Positions 18,442 through 26,724 of a stretch of DNA of 64,000 bases are shown piece after piece. Source of the stretch: Bacillota bacterium (GTDB lineage: Bacteria > Bacillota > Clostridia > Lachnospirales > Lachnospiraceae); NCBI GenBank assembly GCA_023391695.1, contig JAEWAK010000036.1:48221-112220 (forward strand), in the 5' to 3' direction. The notes beneath the pieces were generated by a model. The model made no database searches. It was given only the letters and a program-made list of their open reading frames with translations, and was not told where the DNA came from. Position 1 is the first letter of the stretch, and the number at the start of each line of letters is the position of its first letter. Both the position numbers and the translations under genes were made by a program.

Positions 18442-19644
18442 TTATTTTCCTGATTTTTCTTCCTGCTGTACCTGAAAAAGTCCTTCTTCAATTTTAAATA
18501 CATCATGGATCAGGGTGTTGTCCGCAGGTGCCACATAATACAAGTTGTCAAAAGTAAATCCGGCATTTTTATAGATCCGGTAAGCTTTCTGCGCCAGGTC
18601 AATATTCCATTCTTCCCCGGGGGATCTGTGCCCTTCCAGTTTGGAACCGGCATTGGGGTTAAAGGCTCCCGCGGTCGCGACCACTCCTTTGGAGGCCAGA
18701 TATTCAATGCCTTCCAGGGTCTTTTCCTTGGGTTCGATTCCTGCTACAAAATTCGTACCCGCATTGCCGCAGCCGAATACGGATGCCGAATATTCCAGGG
18801 CTTTTACCCAGTGTTCCCAGCCGCCGCATTCCTGCTCTTTTCCGGGACAGATGGTTTTAAAGAAATTATTATCCCACAGCTCAATGTTAATGGCTATGGT
18901 ACGGTAGCCGGCTTCTTTGTATTTTTCTATGATTGAAATATCCTGGGGCGCACCAACACAGGCATTACCGTCAAAGTTCCTCTCCCCGATATGTTCCTGT
19001 ATTGCTTCCGCAACATCCAGATAATATTCCACTTCCCTTCTCTCCGGAATGAAGCCGCCGGTTATCTGAATGTGCCTGGAACCGTCATATTTATAGGCTG
19101 CTGCTACGGTTTCCGCGATCTGCTTCGGGGTTTTCCATTTGATATCTTCTTTTTCCGCATAGGTATCCTTGGTTACGTTGGCGTTACAAAAGAGACAGTC
19201 AAGCCCTTTATCTTTCAGGGAACATTCGTTGCTGTAGGCGGCTCTTACCGTATTGCCCGGTGTAAAATTGGCAATGTGGGACATTTCCACTCCATCCGAC
19301 GTCTTAAGCCCATAATAATGAGGGCGTTTTGCAAAGGTTATGGGAAATAATTCTTTTCCCGTATCATACAGGTAAAAACTTCCGTCCCGGTATTCTATGG
19401 ATATGGGTGACCTTAAATCCCATACAAAATTATAGGTAAAGCCGCCCGGTGAGGTAAAATGACATGGGAAATCAACTCCCACATGGGTATGGCGGTCCGA
19501 TTCCGCCAGGCCATGCACCTGTTCCATATACTCCGACCCTAACGCCAGATTCTTAAAAATACCGGGCTTTACATTGATTCCGTTAGCAATTACCCTGGCT
19601 TTGGTGTAAAGTTCCTTATACAACTGTTCTTTTATGCTGCTCAT
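18442..19644 (-). CDS. Divergent radical-SAM protein, paralogue 3
   Basis: A 400-residue protein. C141, C150 and C153 give CX8CX2C (CSLKDKGLDCLFCN), then QITGGFIPERREVEYY. It shares most blocks with paralogue 2. The N-terminal 130 residues, common to all three copies, contain a conserved HGL/HGM, a TSP-G or RSPNG turn and a KTSDG block; I recognise no known domain there. It sits between the lipoprotein (about 100 bp downstream) and the ATPase (45 bp upstream). Having two copies next to one importer suggests successive or substrate-specific steps. Confidence 0.77.
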   Translation of the reverse strand: MSSIKEQLYKELYTKARVIANGINVKPGIFKNLALGSEYMEQVHGLAESDRHTHVGVDFPCHFTSPGGFTYNFVWDLRSPISIEYRDGSFYLYDTGKELFPITFAKRPHYYGLKTSDGVEMSHIANFTPGNTVRAAYSNECSLKDKGLDCLFCNANVTKDTYAEKEDIKWKTPKQIAETVAAAYKYDGSRHIQITGGFIPERREVEYYLDVAEAIQEHIGERNFDGNACVGAPQDISIIEKYKEAGYRTIAINIELWDNNFFKTICPGKEQECGGWEHWVKALEYSASVFGCGNAGTNFVAGIEPKEKTLEGIEYLASKGVVATAGAFNPNAGSKLEGHRSPGEEWNIDLAQKAYRIYKNAGFTFDNLYYVAPADNTLIHDVFKIEEGLFQVQQEEKSGK

Positions 19645-19689
19645 TGATTACCTCCTGTGCTGCGTACTGCCTCTCCCGGGGCCAGTTTC

Positions 19690-20463
19690 TTATATGCTGT
19701 ATTCCAGTTCCTGATTCTCATCTTCGAAAAAGTACTGGTATACTTTATTGGTAAAATATGCAAAATCCACGCTGCCCCTGATTTTAGAACCGGCAGTATC
19801 CACATCTATAATTGATTTTATCTCCCCCGGCCTCGCCGACATAACGACAATTCTCTGTCCCAGATAAACTGCCTCATCAATATCATGGGTAACTAAAATC
19901 ATGGTAGTCTTTTCTTTTTCCCAGATTCTTAAGATTTCCTTTTGCATCTGGATCCTGGTTAAAGCATCCAGGGCTCCAAAGGGTTCATCCAACAATAATA
20001 TCTTGGGATTGGTAACCAGTCCCCTGGCTATGGCTGCCCTCTGGGCCATCCCGCCCGACAGCTGGTGGGGATATGCATTTTCAAAACCGTCCAGTTTTAC
20101 CAGGTTGATGATATCCGAAACGATTTTTACTTTTTCCTGCTTCGATACACCGGTTAAACCAAATCCGATATTATCCCGGATGGATAACCAGGGTAAAAGC
20201 CGGTGTTCCTGAAATACCATTCCCCTGTCGATATCCGGCCCGACAATAGGTACTCCGTTATTGGTAACATTTCCGATCTGGTAGTCCACCAGTCCGGTTA
20301 TGATTTTAAGAAGGGTGCTTTTCCCGCAGCCGCTGTGGCCCACAATGGTTATAAATTCACCCTCTTTTATGTTGAGGTTAATATTTTTTAATATTTCAAC
20401 CTTCTTTTTATCTACCGAAAAGTACTTATAAAGCCCTTCAATCTTTAACAAATCCTTCGCCAT
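19690..20463 (-). CDS. NitT/TauT-type ABC importer ATPase (set 2)
   Basis: A 257-residue ATPase with Walker A GHSGCGKST, signature LSGGMAQRAAIARGLV, Walker B ILLLDEPFGALD and switch VTHDIDEA. The ATG follows GGAGGGC. It is separated from the permease gene by one base, which indicates translational coupling. It works at the inner face of the membrane with the permease at 20465. Confidence 0.9.
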   Translation of the reverse strand: MAKDLLKIEGLYKYFSVDKKKVEILKNINLNIKEGEFITIVGHSGCGKSTLLKIITGLVDYQIGNVTNNGVPIVGPDIDRGMVFQEHRLLPWLSIRDNIGFGLTGVSKQEKVKIVSDIINLVKLDGFENAYPHQLSGGMAQRAAIARGLVTNPKILLLDEPFGALDALTRIQMQKEILRIWEKEKTTMILVTHDIDEAVYLGQRIVVMSARPGEIKSIIDVDTAGSKIRGSVDFAYFTNKVYQYFFEDENQELEYSI

Positions 20464-20464
20464 A

Positions 20465-21229
20465 TTAAGCCCTCCCCGATTCTACCCAGGGTGTTACCTT
20501 TTTTGCTATAAAGCTTAAAACCCGGTCCATAAGGATACCGATAATACCGATCAGGAGCATACCCACAATCATAATATCCGGTTTCATTAAGTTTCTGGCA
20601 TCGCTGATGCGGTATCCGATTCCTTTACTGGATGCGATTAATTCCGCCGCGACCACCGCCATCCAGGAGATACCCAGTCCCAGCTTCAATCCGACAAAGA
20701 TCTGGGGCAGGGCGGAAGGCAGGTATACTTTGGTGAATATTTTCCAGTTACTCAAGCGGTACAGCCTGGCCACTTCGATATAACCCTGGGGTGTACTGGT
20801 AATCCCGCTTAAGGTATTGACCATGATCGGAAAAAAGGCACCTAATACGATTACCACTATTTTCGATAAATCTTCAATACCGCACCAGAGTATGATCATG
20901 GGAATCCAGGCCATCATGGGAATCTGCCTTATGGTATTTAAAGTTAACATAAATATGCTCCGGACGGTTAAGGACATTCCCATAAGAGTTCCCATGGTAA
21001 CCCCCAGCAGGGCCGCAAAGAAAAATCCCTCCAATACCCTTTTCACGCTGACACTGACATCTTCTGCCAGCTGCCCGTTTCCGGCCTGTTTTACAAATGC
21101 AGCACCTACGGCACTGATTTTAGGTAAAATGGCTTTAGGGGTATCCGTATAATTCGTTACATAATACCATCCGATTATTATAAGAACCGGTATAATACCG
21201 CTTTGCACCAGCTGCTTTACTTTTTGCAT
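20465..21229 (-). CDS. NitT/TauT-type ABC importer permease (set 2)
   Basis: A permease of about 254 residues with six predicted membrane segments and an EAA loop near ARLYRLSNWKIFTKVYLPSA. The frame starts at an ATG at 21241, but a second ATG at 21229 is preceded by GGGT, and the lipoprotein gene of set 1 has the same ATGGGTRTA-N-ATG arrangement, so I prefer 21229. A structured hairpin element ends directly upstream. The gene lies about 150 bp after metK in the same direction. Confidence 0.87.
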   Translation of the reverse strand: MQKVKQLVQSGIIPVLIIIGWYYVTNYTDTPKAILPKISAVGAAFVKQAGNGQLAEDVSVSVKRVLEGFFFAALLGVTMGTLMGMSLTVRSIFMLTLNTIRQIPMMAWIPMIILWCGIEDLSKIVVIVLGAFFPIMVNTLSGITSTPQGYIEVARLYRLSNWKIFTKVYLPSALPQIFVGLKLGLGISWMAVVAAELIASSKGIGYRISDARNLMKPDIMIVGMLLIGIIGILMDRVLSFIAKKVTPWVESGRA

Positions 21230-21365
21230 TTGTATACCCATTGCATGCCGCAGACCTGTCTGCGGTACTGCCCTTCATAAAAGGTTGGAAGATAACGGCA
21301 GCTGCAATTTTTATCCTTTTCCTATATTTCTTCCAACCGGCTGATCGATTGCCGACCTGCGGCAT
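21228..21365 (-). repeat. Structured double-hairpin element before the set 2 permease gene
   Basis: On the minus strand: a nine-pair stem GGTTGGAAG/CTTCCAACC (21330-21338 with 21283-21291), the spacer with GGCAGTA, an eight-pair stem (21248-21265, CCGCAGAC/GTCTGCGG), then ATGCAATGGGTATA ahead of the start codon. The flanks match the element at 13743-13895 while the stems differ, which supports conserved RNA structure. Confidence 0.65.
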
Positions 21366-21392
21366 TCTAAATTTTTAAGGTTTTCCCCTAAT

Positions 21393-22580
21393 TTATAAAT
21401 TCGAAAAATATTTCTTAATATCCTCTGCCTTGTCAAGCCTTTCCCATGGCAAATCAATATCCGTCCTGCCAAAATGCCCGTAAGCCGCCGTCTGTTTATA
21501 AATCGGCCTTCTTAAGTCCAGGGCGCTTATAATGGCAGCCGGTCTTAAGTCAAATACTTTACCGATGATTTCCACGATCTTTTCATCACTGAATTTACCC
21601 GTTCCAAAGGTATCTACGGTGATGGATACCGGTTTTGCCACACCGATGGCATAGGCGATTTCCAGTTCCAGTTTATCGGCCGCTCCGGCGGCAACTAAAT
21701 TCTTAGCCACCCACCTGGCCGCATAGGCCGCAGAACGGTCAACCTTTGTGGGATCCTTGCCGGAGAAAGCTCCGCCGCCGTGCCTTCCGGTTCCGCCGTA
21801 GGTATCTACGATAATTTTCCTTCCCGTTAAGCCGGCATCCCCCTGGGGACCGCCGATTACAAAACGTCCTGTGGGATTTACATAATATTTTGTATTTTCG
21901 TCCAGCAGATTGTCCGGAATAACTTCTTTAATTATGTATTTGATTACATCCTCCTTAATCTGCTCTAAGGTTACCTCTTCACTGTGCTGGGTAGAGATAA
22001 CTATGGTATGGACCCTTGCCACGCTGCCGGCATCGTCAAATTCCACGGTAACCTGGGATTTGCCGTCAGGCCTTAAGTACTTAAGGGTTCCGTCCTTTCT
22101 GACCTCTGCCAGCTTTCTTGCCAGCCTGTGTGCAAAGGATATGGCGGGCGGTAAATATTCCGGAGTTTCATTGGTGGCATAACCAAATATAATACCCTGA
22201 TCTCCCGCACCCGTACCGAAATCTTCTTTTACCCCTTCCTGTTTGGATTCATATGCCTTATCAACACCCAGGGCTATATCTGCGGATTGTTCGTCAATAG
22301 AGGTAAGTACGGCTATGGAATCCGCATCGAATCCGCCGGCGTTTTTGGTATATCCGATTTCCCGGATCGTGTTCCTTACTATTTTGGAAATATCCACATA
22401 AGCATCCGTTGTTATTTCCCCTACTACTAAAGCCAGTCCGGTCGCAACGGTAGTTTCTGCCGCAACCCTGGAATAGGGATCCTGTTCAATTAATGCATCC
22501 AGGATAGCATCCGATATCTGATCTGCGATTTTATCCGGATGACCTTCTGTTACTGATTCTGAAGTAAATAATCTTCCCAT
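21393..22580 (-). CDS. metK: S-adenosylmethionine synthetase
   Basis: A 395-residue full-length enzyme that makes SAM from methionine and ATP. Signature motifs are visible: GHPDKIADQISDAILDA near the start, GAGDQGIIFGYA, and GGGAFSGKDPTKVDRSAAYA. The ATG has GAGGAAA upstream. It follows the NifK-like gene by 100 bp on the same strand with no promoter or riboswitch visible between them, so it is probably co-transcribed. Its placement between a nitrogenase-like enzyme and three radical-SAM proteins suggests that it feeds the radical enzymes, but it may also be the cell's only copy. Confidence 0.96.
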   Translation of the reverse strand: MGRLFTSESVTEGHPDKIADQISDAILDALIEQDPYSRVAAETTVATGLALVVGEITTDAYVDISKIVRNTIREIGYTKNAGGFDADSIAVLTSIDEQSADIALGVDKAYESKQEGVKEDFGTGAGDQGIIFGYATNETPEYLPPAISFAHRLARKLAEVRKDGTLKYLRPDGKSQVTVEFDDAGSVARVHTIVISTQHSEEVTLEQIKEDVIKYIIKEVIPDNLLDENTKYYVNPTGRFVIGGPQGDAGLTGRKIIVDTYGGTGRHGGGAFSGKDPTKVDRSAAYAARWVAKNLVAAGAADKLELEIAYAIGVAKPVSITVDTFGTGKFSDEKIVEIIGKVFDLRPAAIISALDLRRPIYKQTAAYGHFGRTDIDLPWERLDKAEDIKKYFSNL

Positions 22581-22681
22581 ACGATTTTCCTCTTTTCTTT
22601 TTATTCATCTCTGCGTCTGCTGTCCCATTTCTGCTCCCACCTGATTTTATATTAAAAAAACATATCTGAATTTTTCTAATA

Positions 22682-23968
22682 TCATCTTCCTATTAATAAA
22701 TTACTTAAATCTTCTAACAATGAAACTGCCCCGGCATATCCGATATCACTCCGGTCTAGGATTACTTTCCCATAAGCCGGATAGGATACGATGTAATTCG
22801 GTATATCCAGTTTTGCGGCAATACGGTTTTCCAGTCCGCTGCCAAAAATTAGTTCCACATTGCCATTTTCAATCATTTCATCAATTTCACTGCTGTCCTT
22901 GCTGAAATATACCCGATCCGTGTATTTTCCGGCTGAGGATAAAATTTCCTCCCTGTCCTCTTCCCCTGAAGAATCCGTAATTACGGCAAATTCCACATCC
23001 ATCCCTAAATACTTTGTTAAAAAGGCAGCGTAACGGATCACCGTACTCTCATCCCCTACAATGGCTATGGTTTTCTGAAAGTCATAATCATAATAGTATT
23101 CTATAATTTGTTCCAGTGCATGGGCGAAATGCTCTTTTTCTTTTTCCAGATAACGTTCTGTTTTATCGGAATCAATGCCCAGCCTCTCCCCGATTTTTTG
23201 GAGGAATTCTCCTGTTGCTTCTTCCCCAAGGCCCGGTTCCGGAAAATACAGATAAGGTGTACCAAATTTTTCTTCTGCCTTTTTCACCGCACTTAATCCC
23301 CACTTGGAAACCGCGATGTTAAGTTCCGCCTTAGGTATCTCCTGCCATGCTCTGATATCCTGCCCGAAACCAAACAAAATATTGGCTTTCACACCTATAT
23401 TACCTAAAATCCGCTGTATCTCCTTTAAGTTTCCCTGCCAGCAGATATCCTGCTTTGGCAAAATTCCAAACAGGTTGACAAGTCCCTTTTCTATTCCGTT
23501 ATCAACCGGGTTTACGGGTAACTGAGCCAGGATTGCGTTAAGAATTCCCTCGTATCCGGTGAACTGGTTCCCTTTAAATCCCGCCGCTTTATAATAAATG
23601 GCATTTTCACCCTGATCGATGATTTCCTGGGTCATGGATATAATATCATCCCCTACCATTTCCGCTTCACAGCCGGAGATGGTTACATATAAATCCCCCT
23701 CTATTACTTTAACCGTATTTTTAATCTGTTCCCTTAACCTTGAGGTTCCTCCGAAAATAACCTGTTTTTCATATACATTGGAATTAGGAACAGAATAGCC
23801 TTTTAAATAACCCGTATTGCCGTTTCCTGCTTTCCCGGCAAGATAATTCTGGATTCCGCAGCCCGGTGTGGTATGCAGTATGGGAACGGCTCCTTTAATT
23901 TCCGTTATGGTCTGGAGTGCCCCCTGAAGGTTACATCCATATCTGCTTTTTTCTATGCTCTCCCGCAT
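22682..23968 (-). CDS. Nitrogenase component 1-like subunit (NifK/NifE-like)
   Basis: A 428-residue Oxidored_nitro-family protein. Three cysteines match the P-cluster ligands of nitrogenase component 1 by motif: C12 (RYGCNLQGAL), C37 (TTPGCGIQNY) and C100 (ISGCEAEMVGDDI). It lacks the long N- and C-terminal parts of true NifK. The ATG directly follows the stop of the NifD-like gene, with AGGAGGTG inside that gene's end, so the two are translationally coupled and likely form a heterodimer or heterotetramer. I infer that it donates three ligands of an intersubunit [4Fe-4S] cluster. The electron donor should be the NifH-like protein. The substrate is unknown. Confidence 0.85.
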   Translation of the reverse strand: MRESIEKSRYGCNLQGALQTITEIKGAVPILHTTPGCGIQNYLAGKAGNGNTGYLKGYSVPNSNVYEKQVIFGGTSRLREQIKNTVKVIEGDLYVTISGCEAEMVGDDIISMTQEIIDQGENAIYYKAAGFKGNQFTGYEGILNAILAQLPVNPVDNGIEKGLVNLFGILPKQDICWQGNLKEIQRILGNIGVKANILFGFGQDIRAWQEIPKAELNIAVSKWGLSAVKKAEEKFGTPYLYFPEPGLGEEATGEFLQKIGERLGIDSDKTERYLEKEKEHFAHALEQIIEYYYDYDFQKTIAIVGDESTVIRYAAFLTKYLGMDVEFAVITDSSGEEDREEILSSAGKYTDRVYFSKDSSEIDEMIENGNVELIFGSGLENRIAAKLDIPNYIVSYPAYGKVILDRSDIGYAGAVSLLEDLSNLLIGR

Positions 23969-25411
23969 CTACTTCACCTCCTGCTTGATATACCAGTTAG
24001 CACTTTTCTTTAACCAGGATTCCCTGTAGGGAAGCTTCGTGTTATCCGCCAGGAAATCCGCAAAACCGGTCCTTTTTTCAAGTTTTTGGAGGGCTTGAGT
24101 CAATTGGACGGCCCCTTCATAACCGTATAGGATTTTACCGGTCACCGATATGGGAAGGATTCCAAGACTTGCGGCCAGACCTGCATGTTCCGAACCTCCG
24201 ATATAAAAATCCGGTTTATTCTTATTCAATATATTGGCCAGTTCAAAAGGCTGCCCATCACCGACTGCAAAAAACACCTCCCCTGGCAGGACTTTTAATG
24301 TATCCCGGTTTAAACTGTCAATATGGCTGACAGAGATACCGCTTACCTCCCCGCCCAGTTCTTCGATGAATCCTGCCAGTCCTGCCGCTGCGGATGCATC
24401 CAGTTCTATAAATACTTTCTTCCTGGCCAGGGGCTTTTTGCTTATGTATTTTTTCAGCCTTTCTTCTTCCGCCGCAATCAGCTTATTTACCTTATCCTGT
24501 AATCCCAAAGCTTTGCCAAGAGCCAAAAGCCAGTCACCGGTTCCTCTTAAACCGATGGGAACGGTACTTTTAATAGCCGGTATCTGAAATTTTTCCTCTA
24601 AACCATGAAGCAATACATCCGCCTCGTCATCCACGACAGCTATGGAGGCTTTGGCAAGCCTTGCTTTGTCGATGTCTTTAACGGCTGCAAACTGGGGTAT
24701 GACATTATAGCCGACCTTAAGTTCCTGTAATAAACGGGCGAGTTCTTTTATGGCTTTTTCATTTTCGGTGATACTGATAAGGTTAATAAATTCCTCTGTT
24801 TTATCTGCGCCTGTTACTTCCTCCTCTTCTTCCTCTTCGGAAATGCTGCCGCCCTCACCGATATTTCTTGCCAGGCTATGCAGCACAATATCAATTCCGC
24901 CTATTCCGGCTTTTGTTTTAAATCCGTCGGTATATATGGATATGATTTTCGTATCCAGTTCTTCTTCCAGTTCCAGTATGACGGAATTAATATCATCGTT
25001 ATTAATAGCCACCACAGGAGTTGAAACTACAAAAATAACTCTGGATTTATATTTGTAATATGCCTGTTCTATGGTTTTTCTTAATTTCTCATCCCCGCCC
25101 ATAATGGTATCCCTTTCGTTCAGATCCGTGGAATACCAGGTTCCTTCCGAAGTTTCTTTATAAAAATAGAGCTCTGCCGCACTGCAGCCAATGGCTCCGT
25201 GTATGATAACGGGTGCATCCTTGATGCGGCTTAACAGGGCAAGTGCATGTATGATTTCATCTTTATTTCCCTGGGAAAAGGTCCGAATCCGCTGCCTTAT
25301 TTCCGATACGCTTAATTCTTCCTGGAGCACTTTGTTGATTCCCTGATAAGCGGTAATGGTCGACGCCCTTTTTTCCCTGGATATAACCTTCTTTTCTTCT
25401 AATAATCCCAT
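23969..25411 (-). CDS. Nitrogenase component 1-like subunit (NifD-like) with a single cysteine
   Basis: A 480-residue Oxidored_nitro-family protein. It keeps the scaffold (VIIHGAIGC, STDLNERDTIMGGDEKL, NNDDINSV). It has only one cysteine in the whole chain, C76, in the position of NifD Cys88. Position P132 replaces NifD Cys154, there is no cysteine before C76, and no equivalent of the cofactor ligand Cys275 exists. A run of seven glutamates (192-198) forms an acidic insertion. It therefore cannot hold a classical P-cluster or a NifD-type FeMo-cofactor. The ATG has GGAGG upstream. It lies between the nifH-like gene (111 bp upstream) and the NifK-like gene. Confidence 0.83.
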   Translation of the reverse strand: MGLLEEKKVISREKRASTITAYQGINKVLQEELSVSEIRQRIRTFSQGNKDEIIHALALLSRIKDAPVIIHGAIGCSAAELYFYKETSEGTWYSTDLNERDTIMGGDEKLRKTIEQAYYKYKSRVIFVVSTPVVAINNDDINSVILELEEELDTKIISIYTDGFKTKAGIGGIDIVLHSLARNIGEGGSISEEEEEEEVTGADKTEEFINLISITENEKAIKELARLLQELKVGYNVIPQFAAVKDIDKARLAKASIAVVDDEADVLLHGLEEKFQIPAIKSTVPIGLRGTGDWLLALGKALGLQDKVNKLIAAEEERLKKYISKKPLARKKVFIELDASAAAGLAGFIEELGGEVSGISVSHIDSLNRDTLKVLPGEVFFAVGDGQPFELANILNKNKPDFYIGGSEHAGLAASLGILPISVTGKILYGYEGAVQLTQALQKLEKRTGFADFLADNTKLPYRESWLKKSANWYIKQEVK

Positions 25412-25522
25412 GTCTTCCTCCTGGTTTTCTTATTATTTTTTCCGGTTAACCGTCCCTTTGCTTCGTTTTAAGGTCAAATAAGTCTGACTTTTGCCGACCA
25501 TGCGGGAGACTTCCCTGATAGG

Positions 25523-26398
25523 TTAGATACCTGCTGTCCCTGCCAGCACTCCGGTTTCAAGGTCATAGATTTTATCTCCCCATTCTTTTGCCCAGTCCCT
25601 TAATTCGGTTACGGCAATGGGATTTGGTACCACCAGGTCATCGCTCTTTGCTATATATTTGGCAAGATTTCTGTATATGTCCGCATGAGGATCTTCCGGA
25701 TGGGCTTCGATTACGGTTTTTCCATATAACTCACTCTGGGATACCACTAAGGAACGGGGTATATAACCGACTGCTTTGGTTCCTGTCCGGTCGGCAAAAT
25801 CATTGATGATGGCTTTGGAATATCCTGCGGATAAACCGTTTCCGATAATGCCTCCCAGTCTCGCTCCGCCGGAGGGTGCGTATTTATTGATGGCCTTAAA
25901 TAAATTATTGGCGGCATAGATTGCCATAAAATCGGAGGAGCTTACCACATATGCCCTGTCGGTTATCCCGTCCCGGATAGGAACCGCAAAACCGCCGCAC
26001 ACTACATCACCTAAGACGTCATACAATACATAGTCCGGTTTGAATTCTTCAAAGAGGTTTAATTCCTGAAGCAGTGTCACCGCCGCATTGATGCCACGGC
26101 CAGCGCAGCCTACGCCGGGCACCGGGCCGCCGGACTCAATGCAGAGAATTCCTTTATAGCCCACTGCCGAAACATCTTCCAGGTGAATCTTTTTACCTTC
26201 CCTCAGGCTGTCGAGCACCGTAGGTAAATAATTATTACCTCTTAAGGTATTGGTGGAATCACTCTTCGGATCACAGCCAATCTGGATTACTTTATAACCT
26301 GCTTCCGCAAGGGCCGCACTGATATTGGAGGTGGTGGTAGACTTTCCGATGCCGCCTTTTCCGTAGATTGCAATGTGTTTTCCTATTTTTTTGCTCAT
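25523..26398 (-). CDS. NifH/BchL-like iron protein (nitrogenase reductase family)
   Basis: A 291-residue ATP-dependent electron donor. The P-loop is GKGGIGKST (residues 13-21). The ligands of the bridging [4Fe-4S] cluster are C98 (GVGCAGRG) and C134 (DVVCGGF). The arginine that is ADP-ribosylated in true NifH is present (CAGRG). A dimer would dock on the D/K-like complex and pass single electrons driven by ATP. It is the first gene of the transcript, with promoter, 27-bp upstream motif and attenuator leader at 26417-26617. No nifB, nifE, nifN or nifV genes are in the window, so nitrogen fixation is not supported. Confidence 0.9.
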   Translation of the reverse strand: MSKKIGKHIAIYGKGGIGKSTTTSNISAALAEAGYKVIQIGCDPKSDSTNTLRGNNYLPTVLDSLREGKKIHLEDVSAVGYKGILCIESGGPVPGVGCAGRGINAAVTLLQELNLFEEFKPDYVLYDVLGDVVCGGFAVPIRDGITDRAYVVSSSDFMAIYAANNLFKAINKYAPSGGARLGGIIGNGLSAGYSKAIINDFADRTGTKAVGYIPRSLVVSQSELYGKTVIEAHPEDPHADIYRNLAKYIAKSDDLVVPNPIAVTELRDWAKEWGDKIYDLETGVLAGTAGI

Positions 26399-26416
26399 TT
26401 CCTATTCTCCTTTAAT

Positions 26417-26485
26417 AAAAAAGGAGGGTTTAGAACACAGAGTCCCCTTTCTTCCTCTCTGCATCTAAAACCTCCAGTTTTCTGG
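26417..26485 (-). terminator. Leader attenuator of the nifH-like transcript: antiterminator hairpin plus intrinsic terminator
   Basis: GGAGGTTTTAGA pairs with TCTAAACCCTCC (26464-26475 with 26423-26434), with an inner CAGAG/CTCTG stem, followed by TTTTTTATT on the minus strand. A hairpin CCAG-AAAA-CTGG (26474-26485), extended by AAAAC with GTTTT, uses the 5' arm and would prevent termination. The same conserved hairpin lies at 14277-14288. The ATG of the gene is about 20 bases past the T-run. Confidence 0.8.
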
Positions 26486-26537
26486 TTAGTTTTAATTCTT
26501 CTTCTATTTTTCTTTATAGGTCAAATTTATGAAGATG

Positions 26538-26566
26538 ATTATAGGTTTCCCCTTTTGAAATGTCAA
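26538..26566 (-). promoter_or_regulatory. Promoter of the nifH-like transcript
   Basis: TTGACA (26561-26566) and TATAAT (26538-26543) on the minus strand are exact consensus with a 17-base spacer. This is a very strong sigma-A promoter, which fits control by the attenuator and the upstream site rather than by promoter weakness. Confidence 0.88.
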
Positions 26567-26590
26567 TCACCTGACAGGAACCTATAAATA

Positions 26591-26617
26591 TTTTCCTGGT
26601 TACAGATAAATATTATC
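26591..26617. promoter_or_regulatory. Shared 27-bp upstream operator-like motif (copy 2)
   Basis: TTTTCCTGGTTACAGATAAA and the next seven bases match copy 1 at 14401-14427 at 23 of 27 positions. The distance to the -35 box is the same 24 bases in both. Confidence 0.75.
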
Positions 26618-26724
26618 AGGTATTCCTATCGGGAAAGCAAAAAATACCCGGAAACATTTTTCAGGTATTGTATGGATTTCCATATAATATTAATTAACTG
26701 AAACTTCGCAGTCAAACCTGCTCC

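Noticed and set aside
22581..22681. SAM riboswitch upstream of metK
   Set aside because: The gap of about 100 bp has no GAGGNAGGGACUGGCCC-type core or large stem. I also did not find it in the two attenuator leaders.
22682..26398. True nitrogenase (N2 fixation) operon
   Set aside because: No nifB, nifE, nifN or nifV is present, the NifD-like subunit lacks the cofactor cysteine and two P-cluster cysteines, and the neighbours belong to sulfur and SAM chemistry.
22682..26398. Direct assignment as methylthio-alkane reductase (MarHDK)
   Set aside because: The context is similar in spirit, but the single cysteine in the D-like subunit argues against the same cofactor set, and marB was not seen. 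I keep only the analogy.
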